This document shows, one piece after another, positions 18,626 through 29,540 of a stretch of DNA of 64,000 bases. The stretch's first letter is position 1. Every line of letters starts with the position of its first letter. The notes beneath the pieces are model-generated. The model was not told the origin of the DNA. It saw nothing but the letters and a program-made list of their open reading frames with translations, and searched no databases. The position numbers were made by a program, and so were the translations under genes. The DNA comes from Thalassobacillus pellis (GTDB lineage Bacteria; Bacillota; Bacilli; Bacillales; Halobacillaceae), in the NCBI RefSeq assembly GCF_016908295.1, contig NZ_JAFBDO010000002.1, forward strand, positions 310,001-374,000, read 5' to 3'.

Positions 18626-18643
18626 AGACCGACTGGTTGGTCT
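18626..18643. promoter_or_regulatory. Palindromic TetR-type operator ahead of yngJ
   Basis: AGACC (18626-18630) and GGTCT (18639-18643) flank a nearly symmetric eight-base centre GACTGGTT, giving an 18-base palindrome. It lies 33 bases upstream of the yngJ start and 37 bases after the end of the TetR-family gene, the expected position for acyl-CoA-responsive control of the catabolic operon. Confidence 0.65.
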
Positions 18644-18679
18644 GTAACGGGCAAAAAATTATGTAAGCGGTTTCCTTTC

Positions 18680-19309
18680 TCAGTAAAAAAAAGGACGTTC
18701 AAGCAAGTGTGAATCGAATACTTGTTGTTGATGAGAAGAAGAAGGCAAAATCGCATGGAGGATAAAATCCACATAGACATCAGCGATTTGGTCTATGGAG
18801 TATTTTCCATCACGTTGATACCATTTATATATCCAGTTGACCATACCGAGTATCGCCATCCCGACGATTTCCATCGGAAGTTCTCTTCTGAAGTCACCGG
18901 ATTCCTGTCCTTCCTTAATCACTTGAAAAACCATTTGCTTGAAAGCATCTCGCTTACGTTTCATTTGCTTTTCATACTCTGGCTTCAAATAGATACTTTC
19001 TTGATAAAAGACGGAAATATGAGGCTTATAAAGGTCAAATACTCTCACAAAAGCTTTGACGATCGCCTGAATTTTATTGATAGGTGATTGATGGATTTCA
19101 TTGGCAGCCTTGGCTTCTTTCAACACATAGGTAATAAAGGTGTCATGGATGACAAACAGCAGTTCATCCTTTGATTGGAAATGATGATAGAATCCACCTT
19201 TGGATGTGTTAGAAGCGGCGACTATCTGGTTTACAGTCACCCCGTGGAAGCCGTGTTTTTCAAACAGCTCGAGAGAGGTACGCATGATGGACTCTCTTAA
19301 CTCAGACAT
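18680..19309 (-). CDS. TetR-family regulator, probably of the yng operon
   Basis: A 209-residue protein. The N-terminal TetR helix-turn-helix reads SLELFEKHGFHGVTVNQIVAASNTSKGGFYHHFQSKDEL (about residues 13-52). The rest is a variable helical ligand domain. It lies immediately upstream of yngJ in the same direction, with an 86-base gap that contains an AGACC...GGTCT palindrome. By analogy with TetR regulators of fatty-acid and leucine catabolism, I infer it represses the operon until an acyl-CoA binds. The ATG follows AAAGGGGATG. Confidence 0.88.
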   Translation of the reverse strand: MSELRESIMRTSLELFEKHGFHGVTVNQIVAASNTSKGGFYHHFQSKDELLFVIHDTFITYVLKEAKAANEIHQSPINKIQAIVKAFVRVFDLYKPHISVFYQESIYLKPEYEKQMKRKRDAFKQMVFQVIKEGQESGDFRRELPMEIVGMAILGMVNWIYKWYQRDGKYSIDQIADVYVDFILHAILPSSSHQQQVFDSHLLERPFFY

Positions 19310-19430
19310 ACATCATCCCCTTTCTCAATCACATCTGTCCATATTTTATCATAGTTTTCAGAAAATACAAATGAATCTGAGTTGAATGAATTGAAGTGAT
19401 TTACTACTTTCATTTTAACTACCTGACTAG

Positions 19431-19464
19431 AAAAAGCGTCCAAGCCTATTCAGGCTGGACGCTC
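19431..19464 (-). terminator. Terminator of the parE-parC operon
   Basis: On the minus strand GCGTCC and GGACGC close a hairpin with an inner AGCCT/AGGCT stem, followed by a run of T. It starts within a few bases of the parC stop codon. Confidence 0.85.
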
Positions 19465-19468
19465 ACAT

Positions 19469-21922
19469 TTAGGAGTGATGATTATCTTCAAAAGGTTTTT
19501 CATAGGTCGGTTTCATCCAGATATCTACCACTTCTCCGCTTTGGTCAATATCCACGACGTATGAGCCATTACTGTAACGGTCATTTGTTTTGAACTGCAT
19601 TGGATTTATAGTAAGTACTTGACCATTGGCGCTCTTCACCTGTAATTCATCCCCTGATTCGGTCAAAATCATGTTGATGAGCCGATGCGGATTCTTTTTC
19701 AACTCCCTAAGCATGATAACTCCCCGTTTTGCCCTGGACGTCTGTTCAAATTCTTTTAATCGCATCCGTTTGATTGCTCCTCTGTGAGTGACTATGACAA
19801 TCGAAGGCTCTGCCAAATCGTCGAATACTTGTCCGGAAACAACATAATCCCCATCTTTCAGGTTGATTGCTTTCACACCTGCAGCCCTTTGGCCGACTGC
19901 CTTAACTTCACTCTCATGATACCAGAGGCCATATCCTTTATTCGTTGCAAGTAAGACATCCGAATGACCAGAGGTGAGGAAGACGTTGGTGACCTCGTCA
20001 TCTTCTTTCAGGTTTATGGCAACAAGGGGTTTGGAATAACGCTGAGCCTGGTAAAGGGAAAGCTCACTTTTTTTCACCATGCCATTTTTTGTGAAGAACA
20101 ATAAGAATTGATTATCCTTGAACTCACGGACAGGGTAAGCATCCACTATCTGCTCGTTATTGTTGATCGGAACGAGATTAGCAATATGCTGTCCGAGATC
20201 CTTCCATCTTATATCTGGAATTTCATGGACAGGAAGGTACAGGTAGTTCCCTTTATTCGTAAACAGCAGGAGCTTATCTGTCGTATTTATTTCAAGGAGC
20301 CGCAACAGATGGTCCCCTTCCTTGATTGCCAGATCCTCCCCGTTCGATGCTGCATAGGAACGAAGACTGGTACGTTTGACATATCCGTCACGTGTCACAG
20401 AAACAAGTATGTCTTCACTAGCTACCATGACCTCCAAATTGATTTTCAGTTCTTCGATCTCTTCTTCAATTTTCGTACGGCGTTCATCTTTGTATTGCTT
20501 TTTCAGAGCTTTCAGATCATTTTTGATGACTTGAAGAAGCTTCCGTTCGTTTGCCAGGATATCTTCCAGATATGCAATCCGGTCTCTAAGTTCGCCAGCT
20601 TCTTTTTCTAATGCTGTGATATCTGTGTTAGTCAGACGATATAACTGCAGGGTAACAATCGCTTCTGCTTGTTCTTCAGTGAAATCATAGGCATCAATCA
20701 AGCGATTTTTTGCATCTGCCTTATCCTTGGAAGCCCGTATCGTAGCAATCACTTCATCCAGAATAGAAATTGCTTTGATAAGACCTTCCACAATATGTGC
20801 ACGTGCCTTCGCCTTTTTTAAGTCGTATTGAGCCTGTCTTGTCACTACATCTTTCTGGTGGGAAATATACGAATCAATGATTTGATGAAGATTAAGCAGT
20901 TGTGGTGTGCGATCCTTGATCGCTACCATATTAAAATGATAGGTTACCTGCAAATCTGTATTTTTGAACAGATAATTCAACACACCTTCACTATTGGCAT
21001 CTTTTTTTAATTCCACTACGATTCGAAGTCCCGTCCGGTCAGTTTCATCCCGGACTTCCGCAATTCCTTCTACTTTTCGGTCAATCCGAAGTTCATCCAT
21101 ACGTTTAACGAGGTTTGCTTTATTCACTTCATAAGGAATTTCGTCAATGACAATTTGTTCTTTGCTGCCTTTTATTGACTCGATTTCGGTACGCCCACGG
21201 AGGACTATTTTGCCTTTACCTGTCTCGTACGCTTTCTTGATACCTTCTATACCCTGGATAATCCCCCCTGTAGGGAAATCAGGACCTTTCATCTTGGTCA
21301 TTAACTCGTCAATAGAGACATCTTGTTTTTCAATTTTCATAATAACAGCATCGATGACTTCGCCTATATTATGGGGCGGAATATCCGTAGCATACCCAGC
21401 GGAGATTCCTGTCGACCCATTAACCAGAAGGTTAGGGAATTTCGCCGGCAGGACAACTGGCTCAAATATCGTATCATCAAAGTTAGGAATGAAATCCACT
21501 GTTTCCTTTTCTATATCACGTAATAACTCAGAGGAAATACTGGATAGGCGTGCTTCCGTATAACGCATGGCGGCTGGTGGATCCCCATCCACACTTCCGT
21601 TATTCCCGTGCATTTCGACAAGTCCTTTCCGTACCTTCCAATCCTGGCTTAACCGGACCATGGCATCATATACAGACGTATCCCCGTGCGGATGGTAATT
21701 ACCAATTACGGTACCGACCGTTTTGGCCGATTTTCGGAAAGCTTTATCGTGCGTATTCTTTTCCTGATGCATAGCAAAAAGAATTCGCCGCTGAACCGGT
21801 TTCAAACCATCCCTTGCATCCGGAAGAGCGCGCTCCTGTATGATGTATTTACTGTATCTTCCGAATCGGTCGCCAATGACCTCTTCCAGTGGTAAATCTA
21901 AGTAGTTCTCAACTTCCGCCAA
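19469..21922 (-). CDS. parC: DNA topoisomerase IV subunit A
   Basis: ParC cuts and passes DNA to unlink daughter chromosomes. The 817-residue protein starts MAEVENYLDLPLEEVIGDRFGRYSKYIIQERALPDARDGLKPVQRRIL, has the quinolone-region sequence GNYHPHGDTSVYDAMVRLSQDW (Ser at the classical resistance position is here followed by a Val) and AAMRYTEARLS with the active-site Tyr near residue 122. The C-terminal beta-propeller region follows a long coiled coil (about residues 430-480). It uses a TTG start at 21922, nine bases after GAGGAGG, and follows parE by 14 bases. Confidence 0.96.
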   Translation of the reverse strand: MAEVENYLDLPLEEVIGDRFGRYSKYIIQERALPDARDGLKPVQRRILFAMHQEKNTHDKAFRKSAKTVGTVIGNYHPHGDTSVYDAMVRLSQDWKVRKGLVEMHGNNGSVDGDPPAAMRYTEARLSSISSELLRDIEKETVDFIPNFDDTIFEPVVLPAKFPNLLVNGSTGISAGYATDIPPHNIGEVIDAVIMKIEKQDVSIDELMTKMKGPDFPTGGIIQGIEGIKKAYETGKGKIVLRGRTEIESIKGSKEQIVIDEIPYEVNKANLVKRMDELRIDRKVEGIAEVRDETDRTGLRIVVELKKDANSEGVLNYLFKNTDLQVTYHFNMVAIKDRTPQLLNLHQIIDSYISHQKDVVTRQAQYDLKKAKARAHIVEGLIKAISILDEVIATIRASKDKADAKNRLIDAYDFTEEQAEAIVTLQLYRLTNTDITALEKEAGELRDRIAYLEDILANERKLLQVIKNDLKALKKQYKDERRTKIEEEIEELKINLEVMVASEDILVSVTRDGYVKRTSLRSYAASNGEDLAIKEGDHLLRLLEINTTDKLLLFTNKGNYLYLPVHEIPDIRWKDLGQHIANLVPINNNEQIVDAYPVREFKDNQFLLFFTKNGMVKKSELSLYQAQRYSKPLVAINLKEDDEVTNVFLTSGHSDVLLATNKGYGLWYHESEVKAVGQRAAGVKAINLKDGDYVVSGQVFDDLAEPSIVIVTHRGAIKRMRLKEFEQTSRAKRGVIMLRELKKNPHRLINMILTESGDELQVKSANGQVLTINPMQFKTNDRYSNGSYVVDIDQSGEVVDIWMKPTYEKPFEDNHHS

Positions 21923-21936
21923 AAGAATATCCTCCT

Positions 21937-23907
<1,971 letters not shown>

Positions 23908-23930
23908 CTAGAACGAACCTATCTCTCTTT

Positions 23931-23959
23931 ATAATAGAACAAACGTTCGAGCGTGTAAA
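23931..23959 (-). promoter_or_regulatory. parE promoter with LexA box in the spacer
   Basis: Reading the minus strand, TTTACA (23954-23959) and TATTAT (23931-23936) are 17 bases apart. The spacer contains GAACAAACGTTC (23937-23948, read on the plus strand), a perfect match to the Gram-positive LexA core GAAC-N4-GTTC. LexA bound here would block RNA polymerase directly. Confidence 0.8.
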
Positions 23960-24034
23960 TATCTTCGAATAATGCTGCTTGTTCTATTTTAGCCTTTTTG
24001 GCGTAAGACGCAAATGTTTCTTTTATGTAAACCA

Positions 24035-24068
24035 GTAAAAAATCCCTGTATGAACAGGGATTTTTTAC
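24035..24068 (-). terminator. Terminator between yneT and parE
   Basis: A perfect 15-base inverted repeat GTAAAAAATCCCTGT (24035-24049) with its complement at 24054-24068, loop of four. It lies after the yneT stop and separates that unit from parE. Confidence 0.88.
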
Positions 24069-24094
24069 TTGAAAATACGTTTAAGGAAGGCTTA

Positions 24095-24514
24095 TTACCT
24101 ACCGACCAGAACAGCATGGGCTACTTTAATGCAAGTATCCATGATAACCGTAAAGCCTCGTTCTTTCAAATAATCATAAGCCGAACTATCTTGTACACCT
24201 TGCTGGGCCCAGAAAATCTTAGCATTTGTTTCGGCAGCATCTCTGGCAAGATCGGGTAGAAACTCAGAACGTCTGAAAACATTAATCATCTCAAAGTCTA
24301 TATCGACATCTTGCAATGTATCATAAGCTTTTTCCCCCAAAACTTCTTCTACAGTAGGATTGACGGGAATTATACGATACCCTGCCTGCTGCATTGCTTT
24401 TGCTATCTGATAGGAAGTTCGATGTTCTTTATCTGATAATCCAACGACTGCTATGGTTTTCGTTTCTAATAAAGCCGTTTTTATCGTTTCCTGATCTGGA
24501 TGCTGGTAACCCAT
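24095..24514 (-). CDS. yneT: CoA-binding protein, YneT-like
   Basis: A 139-residue single-domain protein of the CoA-binding (Rossmann-like, succinyl-CoA ligase alpha N-domain) family. It shows TIAVVGLSDKEHRTSYQIAKAMQQAGYRIIPVNP, then INVFRRSEFLPDLARDA and a terminal FTVIMDTCIKVAH. No enzymatic partner domain is present and its biological role is not established. It follows the Opu-type ABC genes by 13 bases in the same direction and may be cotranscribed with them. In B. subtilis yneT lies between plsY and parE, as here. Confidence 0.88.
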   Translation of the reverse strand: MGYQHPDQETIKTALLETKTIAVVGLSDKEHRTSYQIAKAMQQAGYRIIPVNPTVEEVLGEKAYDTLQDVDIDFEMINVFRRSEFLPDLARDAAETNAKIFWAQQGVQDSSAYDYLKERGFTVIMDTCIKVAHAVLVGR

Positions 24515-24527
24515 AGTAACTCCTCCT

Positions 24528-26048
24528 TTACAATAATCCTTGTTCTTTTAGAAATTCACGAGCGACCTCTTCCGCGGATCTATCTTTTTGTTCCACTTGA
24601 TAATTCATCTTTCTCATTTGATCCCCGGTTATTTTGCCTCCAAGCTGGTTTAAAATATCCTTAAGCTCTGGATATTTTTCAATCGTTTCCTGTCTCAATA
24701 GTGGGGCACCCTGATATGGAGGAAACAGATTCTTATTATCTTTTAGCACCTTCAAATTGAGTGCTTCGATATAACTTGCTGTAGAGTAAGCATCAATCAC
24801 GTCTACTTCCTTGTTTTTTATCGCACCCTGCCTGAGACCAGGATCCATGGTTTTCACTTGTCCGAATTGGATGTTATAAAGCTGTTTAATGCCCTGATAT
24901 CCATCCTGACGGTCTTTGAACTCAAGAGTGAACCCAGCTGTCATCTGATTATCTATCGGCTGCAGGTCTTCAATGGTTTCCAATCCATATCGATTCGCAA
25001 AATCCTCTCGGACGGCAAGTGCATAGGTATTATTGAACTGCATTGGCTGCAGATATGCCATATTAAACTTCTCCTGCATACCTTTTTTCGCAGCGTGATA
25101 AACTTCCTCCGGATTGTTACTTTCCGCTTGCTGTTCCAGTAATGTCACTAATGCAGTTCCCGTGAATTCTGGATATAAATCGATGCTGCCTTCCTGCAGA
25201 GCAGAAAATACCACATCCGTTTTCCCGAGGTTTGGAATAAGTTCAACTTCAAGATTTGACCCATCCTCAATTAATAGTTTGTACATGTTAATCAATATCC
25301 TAGGTTCAGCACCGAGCTTGGCTCCTATAGTAATGTCAGCTTTTTTCTCACCGGCAAATAGCAGTGGACCGACAGCGATCAATACAGCGACCACCAAAAG
25401 GGAAATCAGAGAACGGAAACCGGACTTTGCAGATGTCCGTTCAAACATTCGTAAAATCAAATCCATCATGATCGCTAATAGAGCGGCTGGAATGGCACCG
25501 AGCAAGATAAGGTTCAAATCACCGCCACGATCCAGCCCAAGTAGGATGATTTCTCCCAGCCCCCCGGCACCGATCAAAGCAGCAATAGTGGTCGTACCTA
25601 CAATTAATACCATGGATGTTCGGATACCAGCCATGATTACCGGCATAGCAATCGGCAATTCTACACGGGACAAACGACGAAAAGAAGTCATCCCCATGCC
25701 AGTCGCCGCTTCTTTCAGTGCCGGGTCGACTTCTTTGATGCCTGTATACGTATTACGTAGAATCGGAAGTAACCCATAAGCGGATAATGCAATGATGGCA
25801 GGTGTCTGTCCAATCCCAAAGAACGGAATCAAAAATGCTAATACGGCAAGACTTGGTATTGTCTGTAAGATGGCTGTTAATCCGATGATCGGCTCTGCTA
25901 CCTTATGGTTCCTCGTCAGAATAAGACCAAGAGGCAGGGATATTAATGTGGCAATGACAAGCGATATGATGGAAATTTGAAGATGCTCCCAAATTGTTGG
26001 CCATAGGACGTCTTGACGTTGTTGAAATACTTCGATGAACTCGCCCAT
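24528..26048 (-). CDS. Osmoprotectant ABC transporter, permease fused to substrate-binding protein
   Basis: This 506-residue protein joins two parts normally encoded separately. Residues 1 to about 210 form a permease with the EAATGMGMTSFRRLSRVELPIAMPVIMAGI coupling loop. After a further membrane segment (about 217-233) comes an OpuBC/OpuCC-type betaine/choline-binding domain from about residue 240 (ITIGAKLGAEPRILINMYKLLIEDG, then LYPEFTGTAL). Being tethered, the binding domain would sit on the outer face of the membrane without a lipoprotein anchor. The ATG at 26048 overlaps the ATPase stop as TGATG, implying translational coupling; a GTG one codon upstream is the alternative. Substrate class is inferred from the binding domain. 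Confidence 0.88.
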   Translation of the reverse strand: MGEFIEVFQQRQDVLWPTIWEHLQISIISLVIATLISLPLGLILTRNHKVAEPIIGLTAILQTIPSLAVLAFLIPFFGIGQTPAIIALSAYGLLPILRNTYTGIKEVDPALKEAATGMGMTSFRRLSRVELPIAMPVIMAGIRTSMVLIVGTTTIAALIGAGGLGEIILLGLDRGGDLNLILLGAIPAALLAIMMDLILRMFERTSAKSGFRSLISLLVVAVLIAVGPLLFAGEKKADITIGAKLGAEPRILINMYKLLIEDGSNLEVELIPNLGKTDVVFSALQEGSIDLYPEFTGTALVTLLEQQAESNNPEEVYHAAKKGMQEKFNMAYLQPMQFNNTYALAVREDFANRYGLETIEDLQPIDNQMTAGFTLEFKDRQDGYQGIKQLYNIQFGQVKTMDPGLRQGAIKNKEVDVIDAYSTASYIEALNLKVLKDNKNLFPPYQGAPLLRQETIEKYPELKDILNQLGGKITGDQMRKMNYQVEQKDRSAEEVAREFLKEQGLL

Positions 26049-27112
26049 CACTGCACCACCCCATTTTCCGTCTTAATATGTTTTTTAAGGTGGAGTACTA
26101 TGTCCCTGTAACTTATCGTTCCAACCAATTGGGCACCCTTGACGACAGGCAGCAGTTCTTCATTGTGTTCTTCAAATTTTTCAGCTGCTTTCTTTAATGG
26201 TATATCATTTTTTAGTGTCGGAAGCTTTACCTCTTTCCCGTTCTTAACGGCACCAAAATAGGTACCGTCAATTCCCTTGATAATATATGTGCCCTGTTTC
26301 TCATATTCCCCATTGTCAAAGCTTGTCTTGGAAATTACCTGGTTTGCAGTCTGATCGACCATCACATCTACAGCTGTCTGCCACGGAGATTTACGGTTTC
26401 CGATAAAGTCTTTGACGAAATCGTTTTTAGGAGAAAGTATCATATTCTGCGGGGTATCAAGCTGAATGATTTCCCCTGCTTTCATTAGGCACACACGATC
26501 ACCAAGTGCCAATGCCTCGTCCATATCATGGGTAACAAAAACGATTGTTTTTTGGATCTCCTGCTGCAGGTCCCGGATATCCTGCTGCAGTTTTTCACGG
26601 CTGATCGGGTCAAGCGCACTGAAAGGTTCATCCATTAGTATAAAATCCGGATCAGCCGCAAGCGCACGAATAACCCCGACGCGCTGCTGTTGCCCACCGG
26701 AGAGTTCATCAGGCTTTCTTTTACGGTGAGTTGCAGGGTCGAGCCCGACCATATCCATCAATTCATCGATGCGTTTGGAGACATCTTTTTTCTTCCATTT
26801 CTTCATCTCTGGAACTATGGATATATTTTCCTCTACTGTCATATGGGGAAACAAGGCGATTTGTTGGAGGACGTAGCCAATGTTCCACCGTAATTCATGG
26901 ATGTTATATTCCCGGATATCCTGATTATGTATAAAAATAGATCCGGAAGTAGGCTGAATAAGCCGATTGATCATTTTCATGGTAGTAGTCTTTCCACATC
27001 CACTAGGACCAACCAAAGTCAACAATTCCCCTTCGTTGACTTTAAAGCTCATATTTTTGACGGCTGTCGTGCCATCAGAATAGGTTTTAGTAACATTATT
27101 AAATTCAATCAT
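26048..27112 (-). CDS. Osmoprotectant (betaine/carnitine/choline-type) ABC transporter ATP-binding protein
   Basis: A 354-residue ATPase of the OpuBA/OpuCA type that energises uptake of compatible solutes. It shows Walker A GPSGCGKTTTMKMINRL, the Q-loop region GYVLQQIALFPHMTV, signature ELSGGQQQRVGVIRAL and Walker B FILMDEPFSALDP. After the ABC domain (about 240 residues) a C-terminal half resembles a CBS region, as in OpuCA proteins, which can sense ionic strength. I chose the second of two adjacent ATG codons (27112) for its spacing from AGGGGG; much longer extensions have no ribosome binding site. Confidence 0.92.
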   Translation of the reverse strand: MIEFNNVTKTYSDGTTAVKNMSFKVNEGELLTLVGPSGCGKTTTMKMINRLIQPTSGSIFIHNQDIREYNIHELRWNIGYVLQQIALFPHMTVEENISIVPEMKKWKKKDVSKRIDELMDMVGLDPATHRKRKPDELSGGQQQRVGVIRALAADPDFILMDEPFSALDPISREKLQQDIRDLQQEIQKTIVFVTHDMDEALALGDRVCLMKAGEIIQLDTPQNMILSPKNDFVKDFIGNRKSPWQTAVDVMVDQTANQVISKTSFDNGEYEKQGTYIIKGIDGTYFGAVKNGKEVKLPTLKNDIPLKKAAEKFEEHNEELLPVVKGAQLVGTISYRDIVLHLKKHIKTENGVVQ

Positions 27113-27385
27113 CATGGACCCCCTAGTACAACATATGACATATTTATTCCCCATTTTATTATTGAGAAAACATGTAGAAAAAACAAATGATATAGCAATG
27201 TTTTCTATAATAGTCTTGATAAGCTCCTTAAGCATGCTTATAATAGCAGAGGCCGGCTTACTGTTTCACGGGTACTGTGTTGTTACATAATGAACAGATT
27301 TGCTGAGTCAGCAGGAAATATCTGATGTATGGTTGGATACATGATAGAATAGACATATACGAACAGACGGTAAAGGAGATTTATA
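27113..27385. other. Divergent intergenic region between the osmoprotectant transporter and plsY
   Basis: No gene is visible in this 273-base stretch, which must hold promoters for both directions. It is AT-rich. I cannot assign -35/-10 pairs with confidence, and no LexA, cre or riboswitch pattern is apparent. Confidence 0.4.
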
Positions 27386-27967
27386 ATGGAATATGTTATT
27401 TTTGCTATAATTGCTTATTTATTAGGTTCGATTCCTTTTGGTTTGCTCGTTGGAAAAATCGGTTACAATATCGACATTCGTGAGCATGGCAGTGGTAATC
27501 TTGGCGGAACCAATTCCTTCAGGGTGTTAGGAAAAAAACCAGGTCTGCTGGTTACGAGCGCCGACATTCTTAAGGGTACGCTTGCAACAGTGCTTCCGGT
27601 TTTATTCGCTGCTGATGTTTATCCCCTTATTATTGGGATATTTGCAGTCATTGGCCATATGTATCCGGTCTTTGCCAGTTTTAGAGGAGGAAAAGCAGTC
27701 GCTACATCCGGTGGTGTTATCCTTGGTGCCAATCCACTCGTATTTGTTATTATGATAGCCACTTTTTTCCTCATGCTGTATTTAACGAAATTCGTTTCCT
27801 TATCTTCCATGATTACAGGTATCATTTCCATGGCTGTAAGTTTTTTTATTGCTGATAATGGTCTTTTCATCGTAATTACATTTCTTACCTTGTTTGTGAT
27901 TTACCGGCATCGGACCAATATCAAGCGAATCATCAACAAAACAGAACCAAAAATAACCTGGATGTAA
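27386..27967 (+). CDS. plsY: Acyl-phosphate:glycerol-3-phosphate acyltransferase
   Basis: PlsY adds the first acyl chain to glycerol-3-phosphate from acyl-phosphate, starting phospholipid synthesis at the membrane. The 193-residue protein is nearly all membrane segments, with the family motifs [15 protein letters not shown] (first conserved motif), [19 protein letters not shown] (phosphate-binding) and [17 protein letters not shown] (third motif). Position next to parE and yneT matches B. subtilis yneS. AAGGAG precedes the ATG. Confidence 0.96.
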   Translation: MEYVIFAIIAYLLGSIPFGLLVGKIGYNIDIREHGSGNLGGTNSFRVLGKKPGLLVTSADILKGTLATVLPVLFAADVYPLIIGIFAVIGHMYPVFASFRGGKAVATSGGVILGANPLVFVIMIATFFLMLYLTKFVSLSSMITGIISMAVSFFIADNGLFIVITFLTLFVIYRHRTNIKRIINKTEPKITWM

Positions 27968-28021
27968 GAGAGATTCAAATTTTTAGAAGCAAACGAGTTT
28001 TTTTCTGCATTCAAAATGAAG

Positions 28022-28058
28022 GAGCAGCAATAGCCGATTAAGGCAGGCTGCTCTTTTT
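28022..28058 (+). terminator. Terminator after plsY
   Basis: GAGCAGC (about 28022-28028) pairs with GCTGCTC (about 28047-28053), followed by a T run. Confidence 0.75.
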
Positions 28059-28258
28059 GTTGGGCTTTTTATTTTGGGGTATGATAAAAAAGTATAGGGG
28101 AATCAAACGAAATTATGGTATGATTTGCTTGGTAATATCCTTTGCAGCAGGGGGATATGACGCACTTTCATTAAAGCAGAAAACTGTATAAAATGCCTTC
28201 CATCATGTATACTCGGAGGTATGAGAAACACTGCTGTGGCTTGAAAGGAGTCAATGTT

Positions 28259-29191
28259 ATGCAAAAGACCAATTTGAAGAATAAAAAACTACTACCTTCT
28301 AAAGCAGCGCGTCATAAATTGTTTGGATCGATAGAGCCAGGACCTCGCACCAAACCAATGGAAAAAGAACAGATGGTCGACCTTCAAAATTCAAAACAAG
28401 ATTTTTTATTTGAAATAGATACCGTAGGAATTGCTAATGTCAAGCACCCAATCAGAATTCCGAGTCAAATGGCGCCGGAAATCCAGACAACTATCGGGAC
28501 CTTCTCCTTTGGTTCCTCTATTACCCAGGATAGTAAGGGGACAAACATGAGCCGGTTCACCCAGCAATTGGACCAGTACCACCAGGAAGGATTTGCTGTG
28601 GATATCAGTACGTTGAAGAAGTTCACCAGAGAACTGGCAGTCCGTTTGAAGCAGACGGATGCAGAAATTGAAGTGGCATTTCCATGGTTTTTTGAACGAA
28701 AAGGTCCTTCTTCTGGTCTAAGTGGCATGAACCATGCAGATGCCTATATGAAAGTCAGTTACCATGAAGACACCGGGCATGATTTGGAAGTTGGACTGAC
28801 GGCTACCATTACTACATTATGCCCATGTTCGAAGGAAATCAGTGAATACAGTGCCCACAATCAACGCGGGAATGTATCCATCAACGTCAAACTCACGGAC
28901 GATTTTGATGAGAATGCAACCGATTGGAAGCTGGCATTACTGGAAGCTGCTGAGAGTAATGCGAGTGCGCGGGTTCACCCTGTCCTAAAAAGACCTGATG
29001 AAAAAATGGTTACAGAGCAGGCATATGAAAATCCTCGTTTTGTGGAAGATGTTGTCAGACTTGTAGCAGCAGATCTTTATGAGTATGAATTTGTTGAAAG
29101 TTTTTCAGTTTCGTGCCGTAATGAAGAATCCATCCATCTTCACGATGCAGTTGCAAAACTAAGCTATGATAAAAACCAAGAACATGTTTAG
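28259..29191 (+). CDS. folE2: GTP cyclohydrolase FolE2 (type IB)
   Basis: FolE2 makes dihydroneopterin triphosphate from GTP for folate and, through QueD, for queuosine. The 310-residue protein has the FolE2 hallmark TTLCPCSKEISEYSAHNQRG with the active-site Cys and a His, plus VKHPIRIPS and GTFSFGSSI. Type IB enzymes can use metals other than zinc, and in B. subtilis the paralog is induced under zinc starvation. I see no clear Zur site here, so it may be the only or constitutive cyclohydrolase. The ATG at 28259 follows GAAAGGAG. The gene is followed 10 bases later by yidD. Confidence 0.95.
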   Translation: MQKTNLKNKKLLPSKAARHKLFGSIEPGPRTKPMEKEQMVDLQNSKQDFLFEIDTVGIANVKHPIRIPSQMAPEIQTTIGTFSFGSSITQDSKGTNMSRFTQQLDQYHQEGFAVDISTLKKFTRELAVRLKQTDAEIEVAFPWFFERKGPSSGLSGMNHADAYMKVSYHEDTGHDLEVGLTATITTLCPCSKEISEYSAHNQRGNVSINVKLTDDFDENATDWKLALLEAAESNASARVHPVLKRPDEKMVTEQAYENPRFVEDVVRLVAADLYEYEFVESFSVSCRNEESIHLHDAVAKLSYDKNQEHV

Positions 29192-29201
29192 GTGTTGATC
29201 C

Positions 29202-29423
29202 ATGAAGCATATTTTCATTGGATTGATCAGGTTCTACCAGAAGTTTATCAGTCCATTAAAACCACCCACCTGTCGATTTTTTCCGACTTGCTCCCAATAT
29301 AGCCTGGAAGCATTCCGCAGGTTCGGATTCTTCAGAGGAGCATATTTAACGGTTGTCAGAATTGCCAAGTGCCAGCCTTTTCACCGAGGTGGATTTGATC
29401 CAGTACCTGAGAAGAAAAGATGA
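29202..29423 (+). CDS. yidD: Membrane protein insertion efficiency factor YidD
   Basis: A 73-residue basic protein of the YidD family, which sits at the inner face of the membrane and assists YidC/Sec-dependent insertion. It has the characteristic [32 protein letters not shown] with conserved Cys residues and [14 protein letters not shown] at the C-terminus. It follows folE2 by ten bases and ends in a strong terminator. Outside enterics it is often not beside yidC, as here. Confidence 0.95.
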   Translation: MKHIFIGLIRFYQKFISPLKPPTCRFFPTCSQYSLEAFRRFGFFRGAYLTVVRIAKCQPFHRGGFDPVPEKKR

Positions 29424-29425
29424 CA

Positions 29426-29456
29426 AAAAGCAGACTGACATTGACAGTCTGCTTTT
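29426..29456 (+). terminator. Terminator after folE2-yidD
   Basis: AAAAGCAGACTG pairs with CAGTCTGCTTTT, starting inside or just after the yidD stop codon. Confidence 0.88.
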
Positions 29457-29540
29457 CCTGTTGTAGCTCAGTGACGTGTAGTTTCAATTTAATATGATGT
29501 GGTATGGGTAGAGATAAGTATTCGCTGAGGAGATGATGTA

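Noticed and set aside
28060-28258. Zur box ahead of folE2
   Set aside because: An AT-rich stretch near 28105-28130 resembles part of a Zur site, but it lacks the symmetrical arms of the consensus.
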